64,000 nucleotides of DNA from the NCBI GenBank assembly GCA_050291935.1, contig JBNKKR010000015.1, positions 6,341-70,340 on the forward strand, in the 5' to 3' direction. Both the position numbers and the translations under genes were made by a program. Below are positions 8,513 to 16,711 of this stretch, in pieces. The notes under the pieces are model-generated. The model was not told the DNA's origin. It saw only the letters and a list, made by a program, of their open reading frames with translations, and searched no databases. This DNA is from Desulfocapsa sp050291935. Lineage in GTDB: Bacteria; Desulfobacterota; Desulfobulbia; Desulfobulbales; Desulfocapsaceae. Position 1 is the first letter of the stretch, and each line of letters opens with the position of its first letter.

Positions 8513-8551
8513 TATGACTGTTTGGCCGAGTGTCCCTACCAAACAGTCATA
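8513..8551. terminator. Hairpin between convergent genes (13-bp stem)
   Basis: TATGACTGTTTGG (8513-8525) pairs exactly with CCAAACAGTCATA (8539-8551) around a 13-base loop. It lies between the ends of the ABC operon and the oppositely oriented transporter gene. There is no clear U-tract on either side, so it is either a weak bidirectional terminator or an mRNA-stabilising end. Confidence 0.45.
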
Positions 8552-8627
8552 AAGTTCTGTAGGTTTAGAGATGAAGAACTTACCAGACTGATTACTTTTG
8601 CTTTATGAATTGAGTAAATCAGAAAAA

Positions 8628-9551
8628 TCATATTTCATAATAGCGTTTAACAAGACTTTGGAAGGTAGGCTGTGCCAAAACCCAGGGTAGTTCTGAAAGT
8701 AGACAAATAAGAAGAACCGTTGGCCCAAAAAATTCTGCCGCAATCAAGATCATCAACCCATTGTTGTAGTTGCCCACCATAAGGGTGTTGGTCCATCGTT
8801 CACGCGGCGAGCTTGCAGCAATAAAATAACCAGTTAAAAAGCGAACAAAAAATAGGCAAAACATCCCTCCAAGTAAAACTATACTCTTTATTTGCCAAAG
8901 ATTTTCAGCCAACAGTTGTTGGTTTTTTGCTATGACCAATGCCAAAAAGAAGCAGATACTTATTGCCCCCAGCATCCCGGAAACTGACAAAATTGTGCGT
9001 GTAGTTCCTCGTAAATATCTTCGAAACACCCAAGCACAAAAGGCCGGGACAAAGATCATTTTCATTAGAAAAAGCATCATTGCAAGCCGTGGAACTTCCA
9101 GATGCATATCGAAAAAGAAGCCACATAACAGTGGAAGGGTAAAAGGAAAGAGAAATGAAGTAGTAACCAGGAAAACGGTACACCATAAAATATTCAGGCC
9201 AAAAAAACTGGCAAGGATCGGGGTTACCACCGCACCTGGCGCCACCATTTGCAAAAAGAACCCCTGCCGCACTTCGAATGCAAGAAAAGGTGTACATATC
9301 CAGAAGATCGCGGGAAGGAGCAACAGGCTTCCTGCTACCAAAAAAAACATTTTCAATAGATTTTGCCTAAGATGAAGGAGATCTGCCAAATCGATTTTTA
9401 AAAAGCCAAAAAAAAGCGCCGCTATCATACATTCGTCTGCAAACCCCTTGCCCCACAAGAACAGATCCGGCAACAAATAGCCAAGGAGCCCAAAAAGAAG
9501 AAGCTCCCAGCCAAAGTTCTTTTCTATAAATTTTACCATCCAAGTACCCAC
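8628..9551 (-). CDS. BASS-family (bile acid:sodium symporter-like, SBF) membrane transporter
   Basis: 307 residues, nearly all hydrophobic with 9-10 predicted membrane segments. MVGNYNNGLMILIAAEFFGP near residues 262-281 matches the conserved (G)N.NNG motif of the SBF/BASS fold, and MVAPGAVVTPILASFFGLN near 112-130 matches its first crossover region. The start is GTG 9551 with GGAG upstream; ATG 9539 is an alternative. Substrate unknown. It stands alone, convergent with the ABC operon, and its AT-richer composition differs from that operon. Confidence 0.7.
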   Translation of the reverse strand: MGTWMVKFIEKNFGWELLLFGLLGYLLPDLFLWGKGFADECMIAALFFGFLKIDLADLLHLRQNLLKMFFLVAGSLLLLPAIFWICTPFLAFEVRQGFFLQMVAPGAVVTPILASFFGLNILWCTVFLVTTSFLFPFTLPLLCGFFFDMHLEVPRLAMMLFLMKMIFVPAFCAWVFRRYLRGTTRTILSVSGMLGAISICFFLALVIAKNQQLLAENLWQIKSIVLLGGMFCLFFVRFLTGYFIAASSPRERWTNTLMVGNYNNGLMILIAAEFFGPTVLLICLLSELPWVLAQPTFQSLVKRYYEI

Positions 9552-9593
9552 CCAATCTCCAATCTATTCAACAAGATCAAACGCTCCAACATT

Positions 9594-9820
9594 TAGCCCG
9601 GATTTCTCACGAGGTGAGATGGCCACATATGCGAGGAACAACTTCGTAGATCATAGTTAGTCCTATATCTGCGAAGTTAGAAACGAAGCAGATGTGGTCA
9701 TATCGTCTCGCCTTTGGTGAACATTGTGTGAATTTTGCAATACTCATTATTGCCAATAATCATTTGTGTTTAAAGGTGTTATTCAAAAACAAACACAATG
9801 TTCATGAGAAATCCGGGTTA
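9594..9820. repeat. MITE-like repeat, copy 2 (227 bp, inverted relative to copy 1, with an insert)
   Basis: Starts TAGCCCGGATTTCTCAC and ends GAGAAATCCGGGTTA. Bases 9716-9820, read on the minus strand, match copy 1 at 4718-4837 almost throughout. Between the left tip and this core lie about 105 extra bases (9611-9715) that are themselves roughly inverted-repeat (AGGTGAGATGGCCACAT against ATGTGGTCATATCGTCTCGCC), so a second small element may be nested. It fills most of the gap between the transporter and the IclR gene. Confidence 0.75.
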
Positions 9821-9920
9821 GGCAGTTCTTTATACAACCGATTGCCACCCATATACACCCCATATTATCCATTGCTGGAAAAATACTTGACACCACCTTA
9901 CACGCCTGGTAGCGTCTTGT

Positions 9921-9953
9921 ATAGAGAATACTTGTCACACATAGAGAACACTT
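9921..9953 (+). promoter_or_regulatory. Two 13-bp direct repeats upstream of the IclR gene
   Basis: ATAGAGAATACTT (9921-9933) and ATAGAGAACACTT (9941-9953) differ at one base and are 20 bp apart, two helical turns, ending 17 bases before the IclR start. This is a good candidate operator for autoregulation by the IclR protein; binding itself is inference. Confidence 0.5.
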
Positions 9954-9969
9954 TTGGTATGACAACCTT

Positions 9970-10746
9970 ATGGCAACAACTGGAAAAAAATATTACCAGA
10001 TCGCTTCCCTGGAAAAGGGGATGCGCGTTCTGGAGCTTTTGGCAAAACATGACACTCTTACCGTTTCCCAGACGGCGACCCACCTCGGCAGCAACAGGGC
10101 ATCCGCCCATCGCTTTTTGGCGACGTTGCGGGACCTTGGTTATGTGGAGAAGAATGAAGAGAACTGCTATCGTCTGACGTTTCGTATCCTGGAGCTTGCG
10201 ACAACGGTGGTTGATCGCTTTGATATTCGACGGGAAGCACGGAGTTATATGCAAGTACTGGCCAAAGAATTTAACGAGACGGTAAATCTAGGATTCTGGG
10301 ATGGTATGGAGATTTTACATCTTGATAAAATCGACAGTTCAGAAATTCTCAGAATGGATGCACCGTACTGGTCAAAAACACCAGCCTACTGCACCGCCCT
10401 GGGAAAGGCTATCTTAGCCAATCTCCCGGCTGATGAGCTTGAAAGCTATTTGGACAGCGTCCAATTTACGCCTCACGGTCCCAACACCATTCTTTCGACA
10501 AAGGATCTTCGGGATGAACTGGAAAAAATTGCCGCCGATGGTTATGCCGTGGATGATGAAGAATTGACCCGTGACCTTCGCTGTGTCGCTGCCCCAATCT
10601 TTGACCACACCGCTCGAGTACAATATGCCATGTCCATCTCAGCACCGACAATTCGAATGACAATGGAGAAAGTGGAACTGGTACAGGAACATGTCAAAAG
10701 CGTCTGCCAACAACTCTCCAAGCGCTTAGGGGGTAGATTTGAATAA
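9970..10746 (+). CDS. IclR-family transcriptional regulator
   Basis: 258 residues. N-terminal winged helix-turn-helix (residues 10-70; SLEKGMRVLELLAKHDTLTV then GSNRASAHRFLATLRDLGYV) followed by the IclR effector domain (about 80-255), with the characteristic TALGKAILANLP and ADGYAVDDEELTRDLRCVAAPI stretches. It stands first, in the same direction as the ectoine-type catabolic genes, so it is likely their local regulator. Known ectoine-catabolic regulators are mostly EnuR (MocR-type) and AsnC-type, so an IclR protein here is unusual. The inducer could be a pathway intermediate; that is inference. Confidence 0.9.
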   Translation: MATTGKKYYQIASLEKGMRVLELLAKHDTLTVSQTATHLGSNRASAHRFLATLRDLGYVEKNEENCYRLTFRILELATTVVDRFDIRREARSYMQVLAKEFNETVNLGFWDGMEILHLDKIDSSEILRMDAPYWSKTPAYCTALGKAILANLPADELESYLDSVQFTPHGPNTILSTKDLRDELEKIAADGYAVDDEELTRDLRCVAAPIFDHTARVQYAMSISAPTIRMTMEKVELVQEHVKSVCQQLSKRLGGRFE

Positions 10747-10870
10747 CAGGAGTAATAAACGATATGTCGCAACTGGTATTTACGATGCATCTTAAACTGT
10801 ACAATACGTAAGTAGAAAATATTTATAACGATCCAAAAGACCAAATTCACTCAATCAAAGAGGAATAACA

Positions 10871-11725
10871 ATGAGCAAAAGAATATCCATCCACGATTTG
10901 TATCAATTAAAGAAAGGTTCAGAAAAAATAGCCTGGCTAACCTCATACGATTTCCCCACCGCCCAGTTTGCAGAAGCAGCGGGAATGGAAATGATCCTTG
11001 TCGGCGACAGCCTTGGGATGTGCGTATATGGCTACAACTCTACGGTTCCCGTCACCATGGATCAGTGCATTGTCCATTGTGAAGCGGTTCGTCGAGGTGC
11101 TCCCCACTGTTTTGTGATCGGTGATATGCCACTTGGAAGTTATCAGACTTCCGATGAGGTGGCGGTGGACAATGCCATCCGTTTTCTTAAAGAGGCTGAT
11201 ATGGACGCGGTAAAACTTGAGGGTGGTGTACGTATCGCCAGTCGTATTCGCGCTATCACCGATGCCGGAGTAAATGTAATCGGCCATATTGGGCTTACCC
11301 CGCAAAGTTCCGGCCAACTAGGTGGACATAAGGCACAGGGACGAACCGCCGAGACCGCAAAACTGGTCATTGAAGACGCCCTTGCCGTACAGGAAGCAGG
11401 AGCTACCATGCTTCTGGTTGAAGCTGTTCCCCCTGAGGTTATGGAACATATCTGGAAGACACTCACCATTCCCGTCCTGTCCATTGGTGCCGGCCCCCAC
11501 TGCGATGGGCAGCTTCTCATAGTAAGCGATCTTATTGGGCAATTTCAGGCATTTACTCCAAAGTTTGTCAAAAAATATTGCAATGTAGCTGAAATGATTA
11601 CAAACGCCATGAAAGAATATGTGGCCGAAGTAAAAAACAGCACCTTCCCAGATGAAGATGTTCACTGCTACAAGATGATCGATGGTGAGCAGGAGAAACT
11701 AAAAGCAATGTTAAAGCTGAGTTGA
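10871..11725 (+). CDS. PanB-like enzyme (ketopantoate hydroxymethyltransferase family) in a catabolic cluster
   Basis: 284 residues, a TIM barrel of the PanB family. PanB moves a one-carbon unit from methylene-tetrahydrofolate to 2-oxoisovalerate. Family motifs are present: VGDSLGM (Mg2+ Asp), GDMPLGSY (second Asp; usually DLPFGSY), KLEGG (Glu), LVEAVP (catalytic Glu) and IGAGPHCDGQLL. There is no panC or panD nearby; the gene instead opens a row of ectoine-degradation genes behind an IclR regulator. It may therefore act on a pathway 2-oxo acid, perhaps in the cleavage direction, rather than make pantothenate. An ordinary biosynthetic role cannot be excluded from sequence. Confidence 0.85.
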   Translation: MSKRISIHDLYQLKKGSEKIAWLTSYDFPTAQFAEAAGMEMILVGDSLGMCVYGYNSTVPVTMDQCIVHCEAVRRGAPHCFVIGDMPLGSYQTSDEVAVDNAIRFLKEADMDAVKLEGGVRIASRIRAITDAGVNVIGHIGLTPQSSGQLGGHKAQGRTAETAKLVIEDALAVQEAGATMLLVEAVPPEVMEHIWKTLTIPVLSIGAGPHCDGQLLIVSDLIGQFQAFTPKFVKKYCNVAEMITNAMKEYVAEVKNSTFPDEDVHCYKMIDGEQEKLKAMLKLS

Positions 11726-11809
11726 GCAGCTTGCCTGCTCAAACGAAACTTATGCCCTGGCGGTATAAACCAATAATCGCCCACACTATACGTAACAAGG
11801 AGTAATTCA

Positions 11810-12760
11810 ATGTCTGAAGTACTAACAACCATACGTGATTTCATGGAAAAAGAAGGGATTCCCGGCCGAGATGCCCATGATTTACCCTCTTCTCCCAAAT
11901 CATTTGCAGATGGTGCACACTACCGTATTGAGATTGCCGGTGTGGAACGGGCATCCACCATGGAAGCAATGCTTGATGAGGCAAGAAAACGCAATGTGGT
12001 AATTCACCGTTGCATAGCGGCCGTTGGCGGATCCACCTACTGCGATTTCCAGGAACTCAAAGATATGGCTCAAATGGCAAGAGACGAGAAGATCGAAATG
12101 ATCATGACCGTTGGCCATCGAAAGGGCTGGGATCCTGGCTCAAAAGAGATTTCCACTCCGGAAGGATGTATGCAGGGATTTCGCCTCCGTGGCTGCGATA
12201 ATATTTCCTATCATATCGCAGATATTATGCGAAACATAGAAGCTGGCCATCGCGGTTTTCTCGTCTATGATGAGGGAGTCTTGTTTATTCTCAATAAGAT
12301 GCGCGCTGAAGGAGTAATTCCACCCGAAACTATCTTTAAATTCTCGGTATTTGGTGGCTATTGCAGTGGTGCAGGGGCCATGGTGGTCGAATCCATGGGA
12401 GTCAACTCCTTAAACCCCATTTCCGACGTCTCCCTGCCAATTTTGGGTTCCATTCGTCAAACGGTGGATATTCCCCTTGATGTATACATCATCATCGTCG
12501 ACTCCTTCGGTGGAATGTACCGGGCCTACGAAGCAGCGGAAATCGCACGGGTGGCATCGCCCTGCTATTTCAAATTCGAACCGGGAACATCGGAAGGAGA
12601 TATCTATAAACCTTGGATGAGCGAAGCATTTCACGCCGGACTGGTTCGGGAGAAGGTAAAGAGCGCCTCCATTGTTATGGAACTTATGGAACGTCATGCA
12701 CCACAATTAAAGACATCGGCAAAAGGGCCAAGCGACCTGGTATTACCGGTCATTGTATAA
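11810..12760 (+). CDS. Conserved protein of unknown function, barrel-like (possibly U32-peptidase-related)
   Basis: 316 residues, soluble, no signal peptide. Alternating beta/alpha pattern suggests a TIM-like barrel. Conspicuous stretches include HRCIAAVGGSTYCDF, MIMTVGHRKGWDPGS, FRLRGCDNISYHIADIM, FSVFGGYCSGAGAMVVESMG and VDSFGGMYRAYEAAEIARV; several Cys, His and Asp could form an active site. I do not recognise it firmly; database names for similar proteins may be U32-like. It starts 84 bases after the PanB-like gene and precedes the dehydrogenase, so a joint step with the PanB-like enzyme is plausible. Confidence 0.6.
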   Translation: MSEVLTTIRDFMEKEGIPGRDAHDLPSSPKSFADGAHYRIEIAGVERASTMEAMLDEARKRNVVIHRCIAAVGGSTYCDFQELKDMAQMARDEKIEMIMTVGHRKGWDPGSKEISTPEGCMQGFRLRGCDNISYHIADIMRNIEAGHRGFLVYDEGVLFILNKMRAEGVIPPETIFKFSVFGGYCSGAGAMVVESMGVNSLNPISDVSLPILGSIRQTVDIPLDVYIIIVDSFGGMYRAYEAAEIARVASPCYFKFEPGTSEGDIYKPWMSEAFHAGLVREKVKSASIVMELMERHAPQLKTSAKGPSDLVLPVIV

Positions 12761-12814
12761 CCTTCAAATAAAATTACAGATGACCACGTGATGGTCATTA
12801 CAAGAGCAAAAATC

Positions 12815-14053
12815 ATGGATACTGTTTTTCAAGTTGCTGTTCAATATTTAAACGATGCGGGGAAGCAATGCGGTATTGACCCAAAAGTGCTGACCATTCT
12901 GCAAGAACCAAAACGCATTTTTCAGTTTCAGATCCCTCTCAAGATGGACGATGGCTCCTTGCAGCTATTTCCGGCATACCGGGTGCACTACTGCGACGCG
13001 CTGGGGCCATTCAGGGACGGGACCCGCATCCGACCAGCGCTGACCCTTGATGAAATCAAGGCCTTAGGACTTTTTATGACCATTAAACACTGCTGTGCGG
13101 CGATCCCTGCGGGAGGCGCCAAAGGTGGTATAAAGGCTGATCCTTCAACCCTTAGCAAAAATGAATTTGAACGTCTGGTACGCGCATTTATCCGCAATCT
13201 TCATCCAAGGGGTGCCTGGGCAGATGTCCCGGGCGCGGATATTGGCACAGGTGAGCAGGTAATGAGCTGGATGTTGGATGAATTTGAGCAGGTTGCGGGC
13301 TACCATTCTCCGGCAGCAATTAATGATAAGCCCCCCATCCTTGGAGGATCATTGGGAGGAGAGGAAGCCACCGGCAGAGGTGTCTACTTAACCCTTGCCG
13401 CAGCGGCGGAAGATATTGGTCTTGAGCTGACAAACAGTTCGGCTGTGATTCAGGGATTTGGCCAGGTGGGCATGGCCCTTGCCGAACGTCTTTATAAACG
13501 CGGATGTCGAATAGTTGCGGTAAGTGATGTTTTTGGTGGAATCCACAACAAGGACGGAATAGATATTTTAAAATTAAAACAACATGTTACAGAAACAGGA
13601 AAGGTAATGGACTTTCCAGGGACCATCCCTGTTGGCAATGAAGATATCTTTGCTTTGGATTGCGACATTATTGTTCCTGCAGCCGTCCAGAGTGTGATTC
13701 ACAAACAAAATGCCGATTCCATTAAGGCAAGCCTTATCGTTGAAGGGGCCAATGGACCAGTAACCAGAGAAGCCGACACAATGCTTCACGCAAAAGGTGT
13801 AACCATTGTTCCAGATGTGGTTGCAAACAGCGGTGGTGCAACGGTTTGCCATTTTGAGCGAACCCAGGGCCTTTCCGATCAATATTGGGATCTTGACACC
13901 GTGAACGAGCAGCTTGAAAAACGAATCCTGCAGGCGTACCGAGACGCTGCGGATACGAGCAGCGCGCTACAAACCCGCTCGCTACGCACGGGTGCATGGG
14001 CCTTTGCCCTGCAAAAAATTGAACGGGCCATGAAGCTTCGGGGATGGATATAA
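12815..14053 (+). CDS. Glu/Leu/Phe/Val-type amino acid dehydrogenase
   Basis: About 412 residues of the glutamate dehydrogenase family (reversible oxidative deamination with NAD(P)). Motifs seen: the substrate-Lys loop IPAGGAKGGI, PGADIGTGEQVMSWMLDEF, GRGVYLTLAAAAEDIG, and the Rossmann loop IQGFGQVGMALAERL. The start is uncertain: ATG 12815 fits family N-termini, but the frame extends to GTG 12788/ATG 12791. The gene lies inside the ectoine-type cluster, so besides glutamate it might deaminate 2,4-diaminobutyrate at the alpha position; or it may simply dispose of ammonium. Confidence 0.88.
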   Translation: MDTVFQVAVQYLNDAGKQCGIDPKVLTILQEPKRIFQFQIPLKMDDGSLQLFPAYRVHYCDALGPFRDGTRIRPALTLDEIKALGLFMTIKHCCAAIPAGGAKGGIKADPSTLSKNEFERLVRAFIRNLHPRGAWADVPGADIGTGEQVMSWMLDEFEQVAGYHSPAAINDKPPILGGSLGGEEATGRGVYLTLAAAAEDIGLELTNSSAVIQGFGQVGMALAERLYKRGCRIVAVSDVFGGIHNKDGIDILKLKQHVTETGKVMDFPGTIPVGNEDIFALDCDIIVPAAVQSVIHKQNADSIKASLIVEGANGPVTREADTMLHAKGVTIVPDVVANSGGATVCHFERTQGLSDQYWDLDTVNEQLEKRILQAYRDAADTSSALQTRSLRTGAWAFALQKIERAMKLRGWI

Positions 14054-14109
14054 GGGTAGTTTAAAAAATTTCTTTTGTGATAGGTGTTGAAAATCTAGCC
14101 CAGTACGGC

Positions 14110-14126
14110 ATATTGATACTCAATAT
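14110..14126. promoter_or_regulatory. Short palindrome upstream of the ectoine hydrolase gene
   Basis: ATATTGA (14110-14116) and TCAATAT (14120-14126) form a 7-bp inverted repeat in the 106-base gap between the dehydrogenase and the hydrolase. It may be a regulator site; it could also be chance in AT-rich DNA. Confidence 0.3.
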
Positions 14127-14159
14127 CCATTTAAAGCGATTGAAGTAGGAGATACGTCA

Positions 14160-15335
14160 TTGCAAATTTTCACAACGCGGGAATACAGTAAGAGGATAGA
14201 GAAAACCAAAGCCAGCATGAATAAAGCCGGCATGGATGTACTGCTTATCTCAGATCCTGCCAATATGAATTATCTAACAGGCTATGATGGCTGGTCTTTT
14301 TATGTCCCCCAATGCATAGTACTAAGCCAAGACAAGGAGACCCCCATATGGATTGGCCGGGGAATGGACCGGGCCGGGGCAAAACTTACAACCTTTCTCC
14401 CCGAAGCGGATCTTATTGGCTACCCCGATCATTATGTGCAGACAACAAAGAGGCATCCCATGAATTTTGTGGGAGATGTTATCCAGGAGCAAGGATGGGG
14501 CAATGCAACCATTGGGGTTGAGATGGATGCCTATTATTTCTCTGCCCGCGCCTATGCAGAGCTGCAGAAGAGTCTACCCAACGCCACATTTGCCAATGGC
14601 GACCTGCTGGTCAGTTGGGTCCGTCTTATAAAATCGGATGCAGAAATTGCTCTTATGCGTGAGGCTGGACAAATTGCCAACCAGGTGATGAACACCGCCC
14701 TTGAAAATCTTGAACCTGGAAAAAGAGAATGTGACGTGGTGGCCTCGGTCTACCAGGCCCAGATTTCCGGAACCAAGGAATTTGGAGGAGACTATCCTTC
14801 CATAGTCCCCATGATGCCCACCGGTGAAAAGACCTCGGCCCCGCATCTCACCTGGACGGATGCCCCTTACCAAAATGAGCAGATGGTCAACCTGGAGCTT
14901 GCCGCCTGCAGGCATCGCTACCACTGCCCCATTGCACGAACCGCATATCTTGGGAAAAATCCACCGGACAAGCTCAGCAGCCTTGCCAGTCATACGGTGG
15001 AAGGACTCAATCTCACCTTGGACTCTATAAAGCCTGGTATGCGGGCAGAAGAGGTAGAACTGGTGTGGAGAAAACATATCGCCAAAGTTGGCCTTGAGAA
15101 GGAATCGCGCATTGGATATTCCATGGGACTCAACTACCCACCGGACTGGGGGGAACATACGGCCAGCCTAAGACCGGGAGACAAAACAATACTTAAAGCC
15201 AATATGACCTTCCATATGATCCTTGGCATGTGGATGGATGATTATGGCTTTGAGTGCAGCGAATCGTTTCGGGTGACCGATAGCGGTTGTGAAACATTTG
15301 CCCATATACCACGAAAACTCTTTATTAAAGGATAA
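14160..15335 (+). CDS. doeA: Ectoine hydrolase DoeA-like (M24 family)
   Basis: 391 residues, M24 creatinase/aminopeptidase fold: N-terminal domain 1-160, catalytic pita-bread domain 165-391. It carries stretches I associate with DoeA: NYLTGYDGWSFYVPQC, YPDHYVQTTKRHPMNF, GVEMDAYYFSARAYAELQ, GGDYPSIVPMMPTGE, SAPHLTW and YHCPIARTAYLG. DoeA opens the ectoine ring to N-acetyl-2,4-diaminobutyrate (and the hydroxy form from hydroxyectoine). Start is TTG 14160 with AGGAG upstream. The deacetylase gene follows 11 bases later and a TRAP transporter and eutB complete the set, which supports the call. Confidence 0.85.
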   Translation: MQIFTTREYSKRIEKTKASMNKAGMDVLLISDPANMNYLTGYDGWSFYVPQCIVLSQDKETPIWIGRGMDRAGAKLTTFLPEADLIGYPDHYVQTTKRHPMNFVGDVIQEQGWGNATIGVEMDAYYFSARAYAELQKSLPNATFANGDLLVSWVRLIKSDAEIALMREAGQIANQVMNTALENLEPGKRECDVVASVYQAQISGTKEFGGDYPSIVPMMPTGEKTSAPHLTWTDAPYQNEQMVNLELAACRHRYHCPIARTAYLGKNPPDKLSSLASHTVEGLNLTLDSIKPGMRAEEVELVWRKHIAKVGLEKESRIGYSMGLNYPPDWGEHTASLRPGDKTILKANMTFHMILGMWMDDYGFECSESFRVTDSGCETFAHIPRKLFIKG

Positions 15336-15346
15336 CGTCTTTAGCA

Positions 15347-16525
15347 GTGAAACTCTTGGATGAAATACAAGCCCATCAGGAAGAGCTCATCTCCTTGAGA
15401 AGGGACTTTCACCAGTTCCCGGAACTTGGGTTCCAAGAGCATCGTACTGCCACCGTGGTGGAAAATTATTTGCGCGGTCTTGGGTTAGAACCCAAAAGGG
15501 TTGCGAAAACAGGAGTTGTCGCCCTTATTCAGGGAGCGCAAAGTGGCCCAACGCTACTATTACGGGCCGATATGGACGCCCTCCCCATCCACGAAGAAAA
15601 AGAGGTGGACTATGTTTCCAAAGTTCCCGGCACCATGCATGCCTGTGGGCATGATGCCCATATGGCCATGTTGCTTGTTGCCGCTAAAATACTTGCCAAC
15701 CATCGCGAAAACATTAAGGGGAATATAAAGCTGGTCTTTCAGCCAAATGAGGAAGTAGCAGGTGCTGAGGTCATGATTGAAGAAGGCGTATTGGACGAGC
15801 CAAAGGTGGATGCTGCCGTTGGTTTGCATGTCTGGCCGACCATTCGCTCCGGAAAAATTGGCATCACGGAAGGCACAGTGATGGCAGGCCTCGACGTATT
15901 TAAAGTGACCATCCATGGCAAAGGTGGACACACCGGACAACCTGAAAATGCAGTGGATCCCATCCTGGCCGCCGCCAACTTGATAATGACCTCGCAGATG
16001 ATTCAAACCCGGGAAATTTCCAACCTGCAGTCAACCATTATAATGTTTGGCAAAATTAACGGCGGTACCAAAAGTAATATTATTCCGGACCAGGTCACCC
16101 TGGAAGGTTCATTGAGGTTTCTGTACCAAAATGGCCCGGACAGTTGTGAACAGCCGACCGAACGTTTCAAACGCATCGTTCAGCAAGTCTGTAAGACCCA
16201 CCGGTGCACCTGCACCATAGACATAACCCATGAAAATAAGCCGCTGGTCAACGATAGCTCCTTAGTAAGCCTTGCCAGGAAAACGGCTTCCAAGGTGTTC
16301 GCAAATAAAGAATGTGTCATTGATAACACCTCCATTGCCAGTGAAGATTTTTCCGCATTTAGCACCCACGTCCCAGGGGTATATATGTTTTTAGGAACAG
16401 GCGACCCCGAAAAAGAAAGTGATATTCCACTGCACAATCCGCTTTTTAGCATAGATGAAGATGCACTAACCAACGGCGTTGCCATGTACGTTTATACAGC
16501 ATTGCAATATATGGATGAACATTAA
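15347..16525 (+). CDS. doeB2: M20-family amidohydrolase, probable N-acetyl-diaminobutyrate deacetylase (DoeB2-like)
   Basis: 392 residues, M20 di-metal hydrolase. Metal and catalytic motifs are visible: LRADMDALPIHEEKE, MHACGHDAHMAML, FQPNEEVAGAEVMIEEG, the dimerisation-domain HGKGGHTGQPENAVDP, and SEDFSAF near the end. Directly behind doeA it is best read as the enzyme that removes acetate from N-acetyl-2,4-diaminobutyrate, the role DoeB plays in other clusters. M20 enzymes also include hippurate and amino-acid-amide hydrolases, so specificity rests on context. Start GTG 15347. Confidence 0.82.
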   Translation: MKLLDEIQAHQEELISLRRDFHQFPELGFQEHRTATVVENYLRGLGLEPKRVAKTGVVALIQGAQSGPTLLLRADMDALPIHEEKEVDYVSKVPGTMHACGHDAHMAMLLVAAKILANHRENIKGNIKLVFQPNEEVAGAEVMIEEGVLDEPKVDAAVGLHVWPTIRSGKIGITEGTVMAGLDVFKVTIHGKGGHTGQPENAVDPILAAANLIMTSQMIQTREISNLQSTIIMFGKINGGTKSNIIPDQVTLEGSLRFLYQNGPDSCEQPTERFKRIVQQVCKTHRCTCTIDITHENKPLVNDSSLVSLARKTASKVFANKECVIDNTSIASEDFSAFSTHVPGVYMFLGTGDPEKESDIPLHNPLFSIDEDALTNGVAMYVYTALQYMDEH

Positions 16526-16711
16526 GCCAAATACAAGGAGGTAGAAAAAGGACAACAAGCACGAGTTTATTAGAAGTATTCCACGTCAACAAAAGACTGT
16601 CTTGAAAGGTTGCTATTGTAAAATGGCCACACCGGTAATGGCTGATGGAGCGGCAGTACTAGATTATCAAATTTCAAAGGAGTCAAAAAACAAACAAAAA
16701 GGAGTTGCGTT

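Noticed and set aside
10543..10850. Minus-strand open frames inside and after the IclR gene
   Set aside because: Shadow frames of a clear plus-strand gene.
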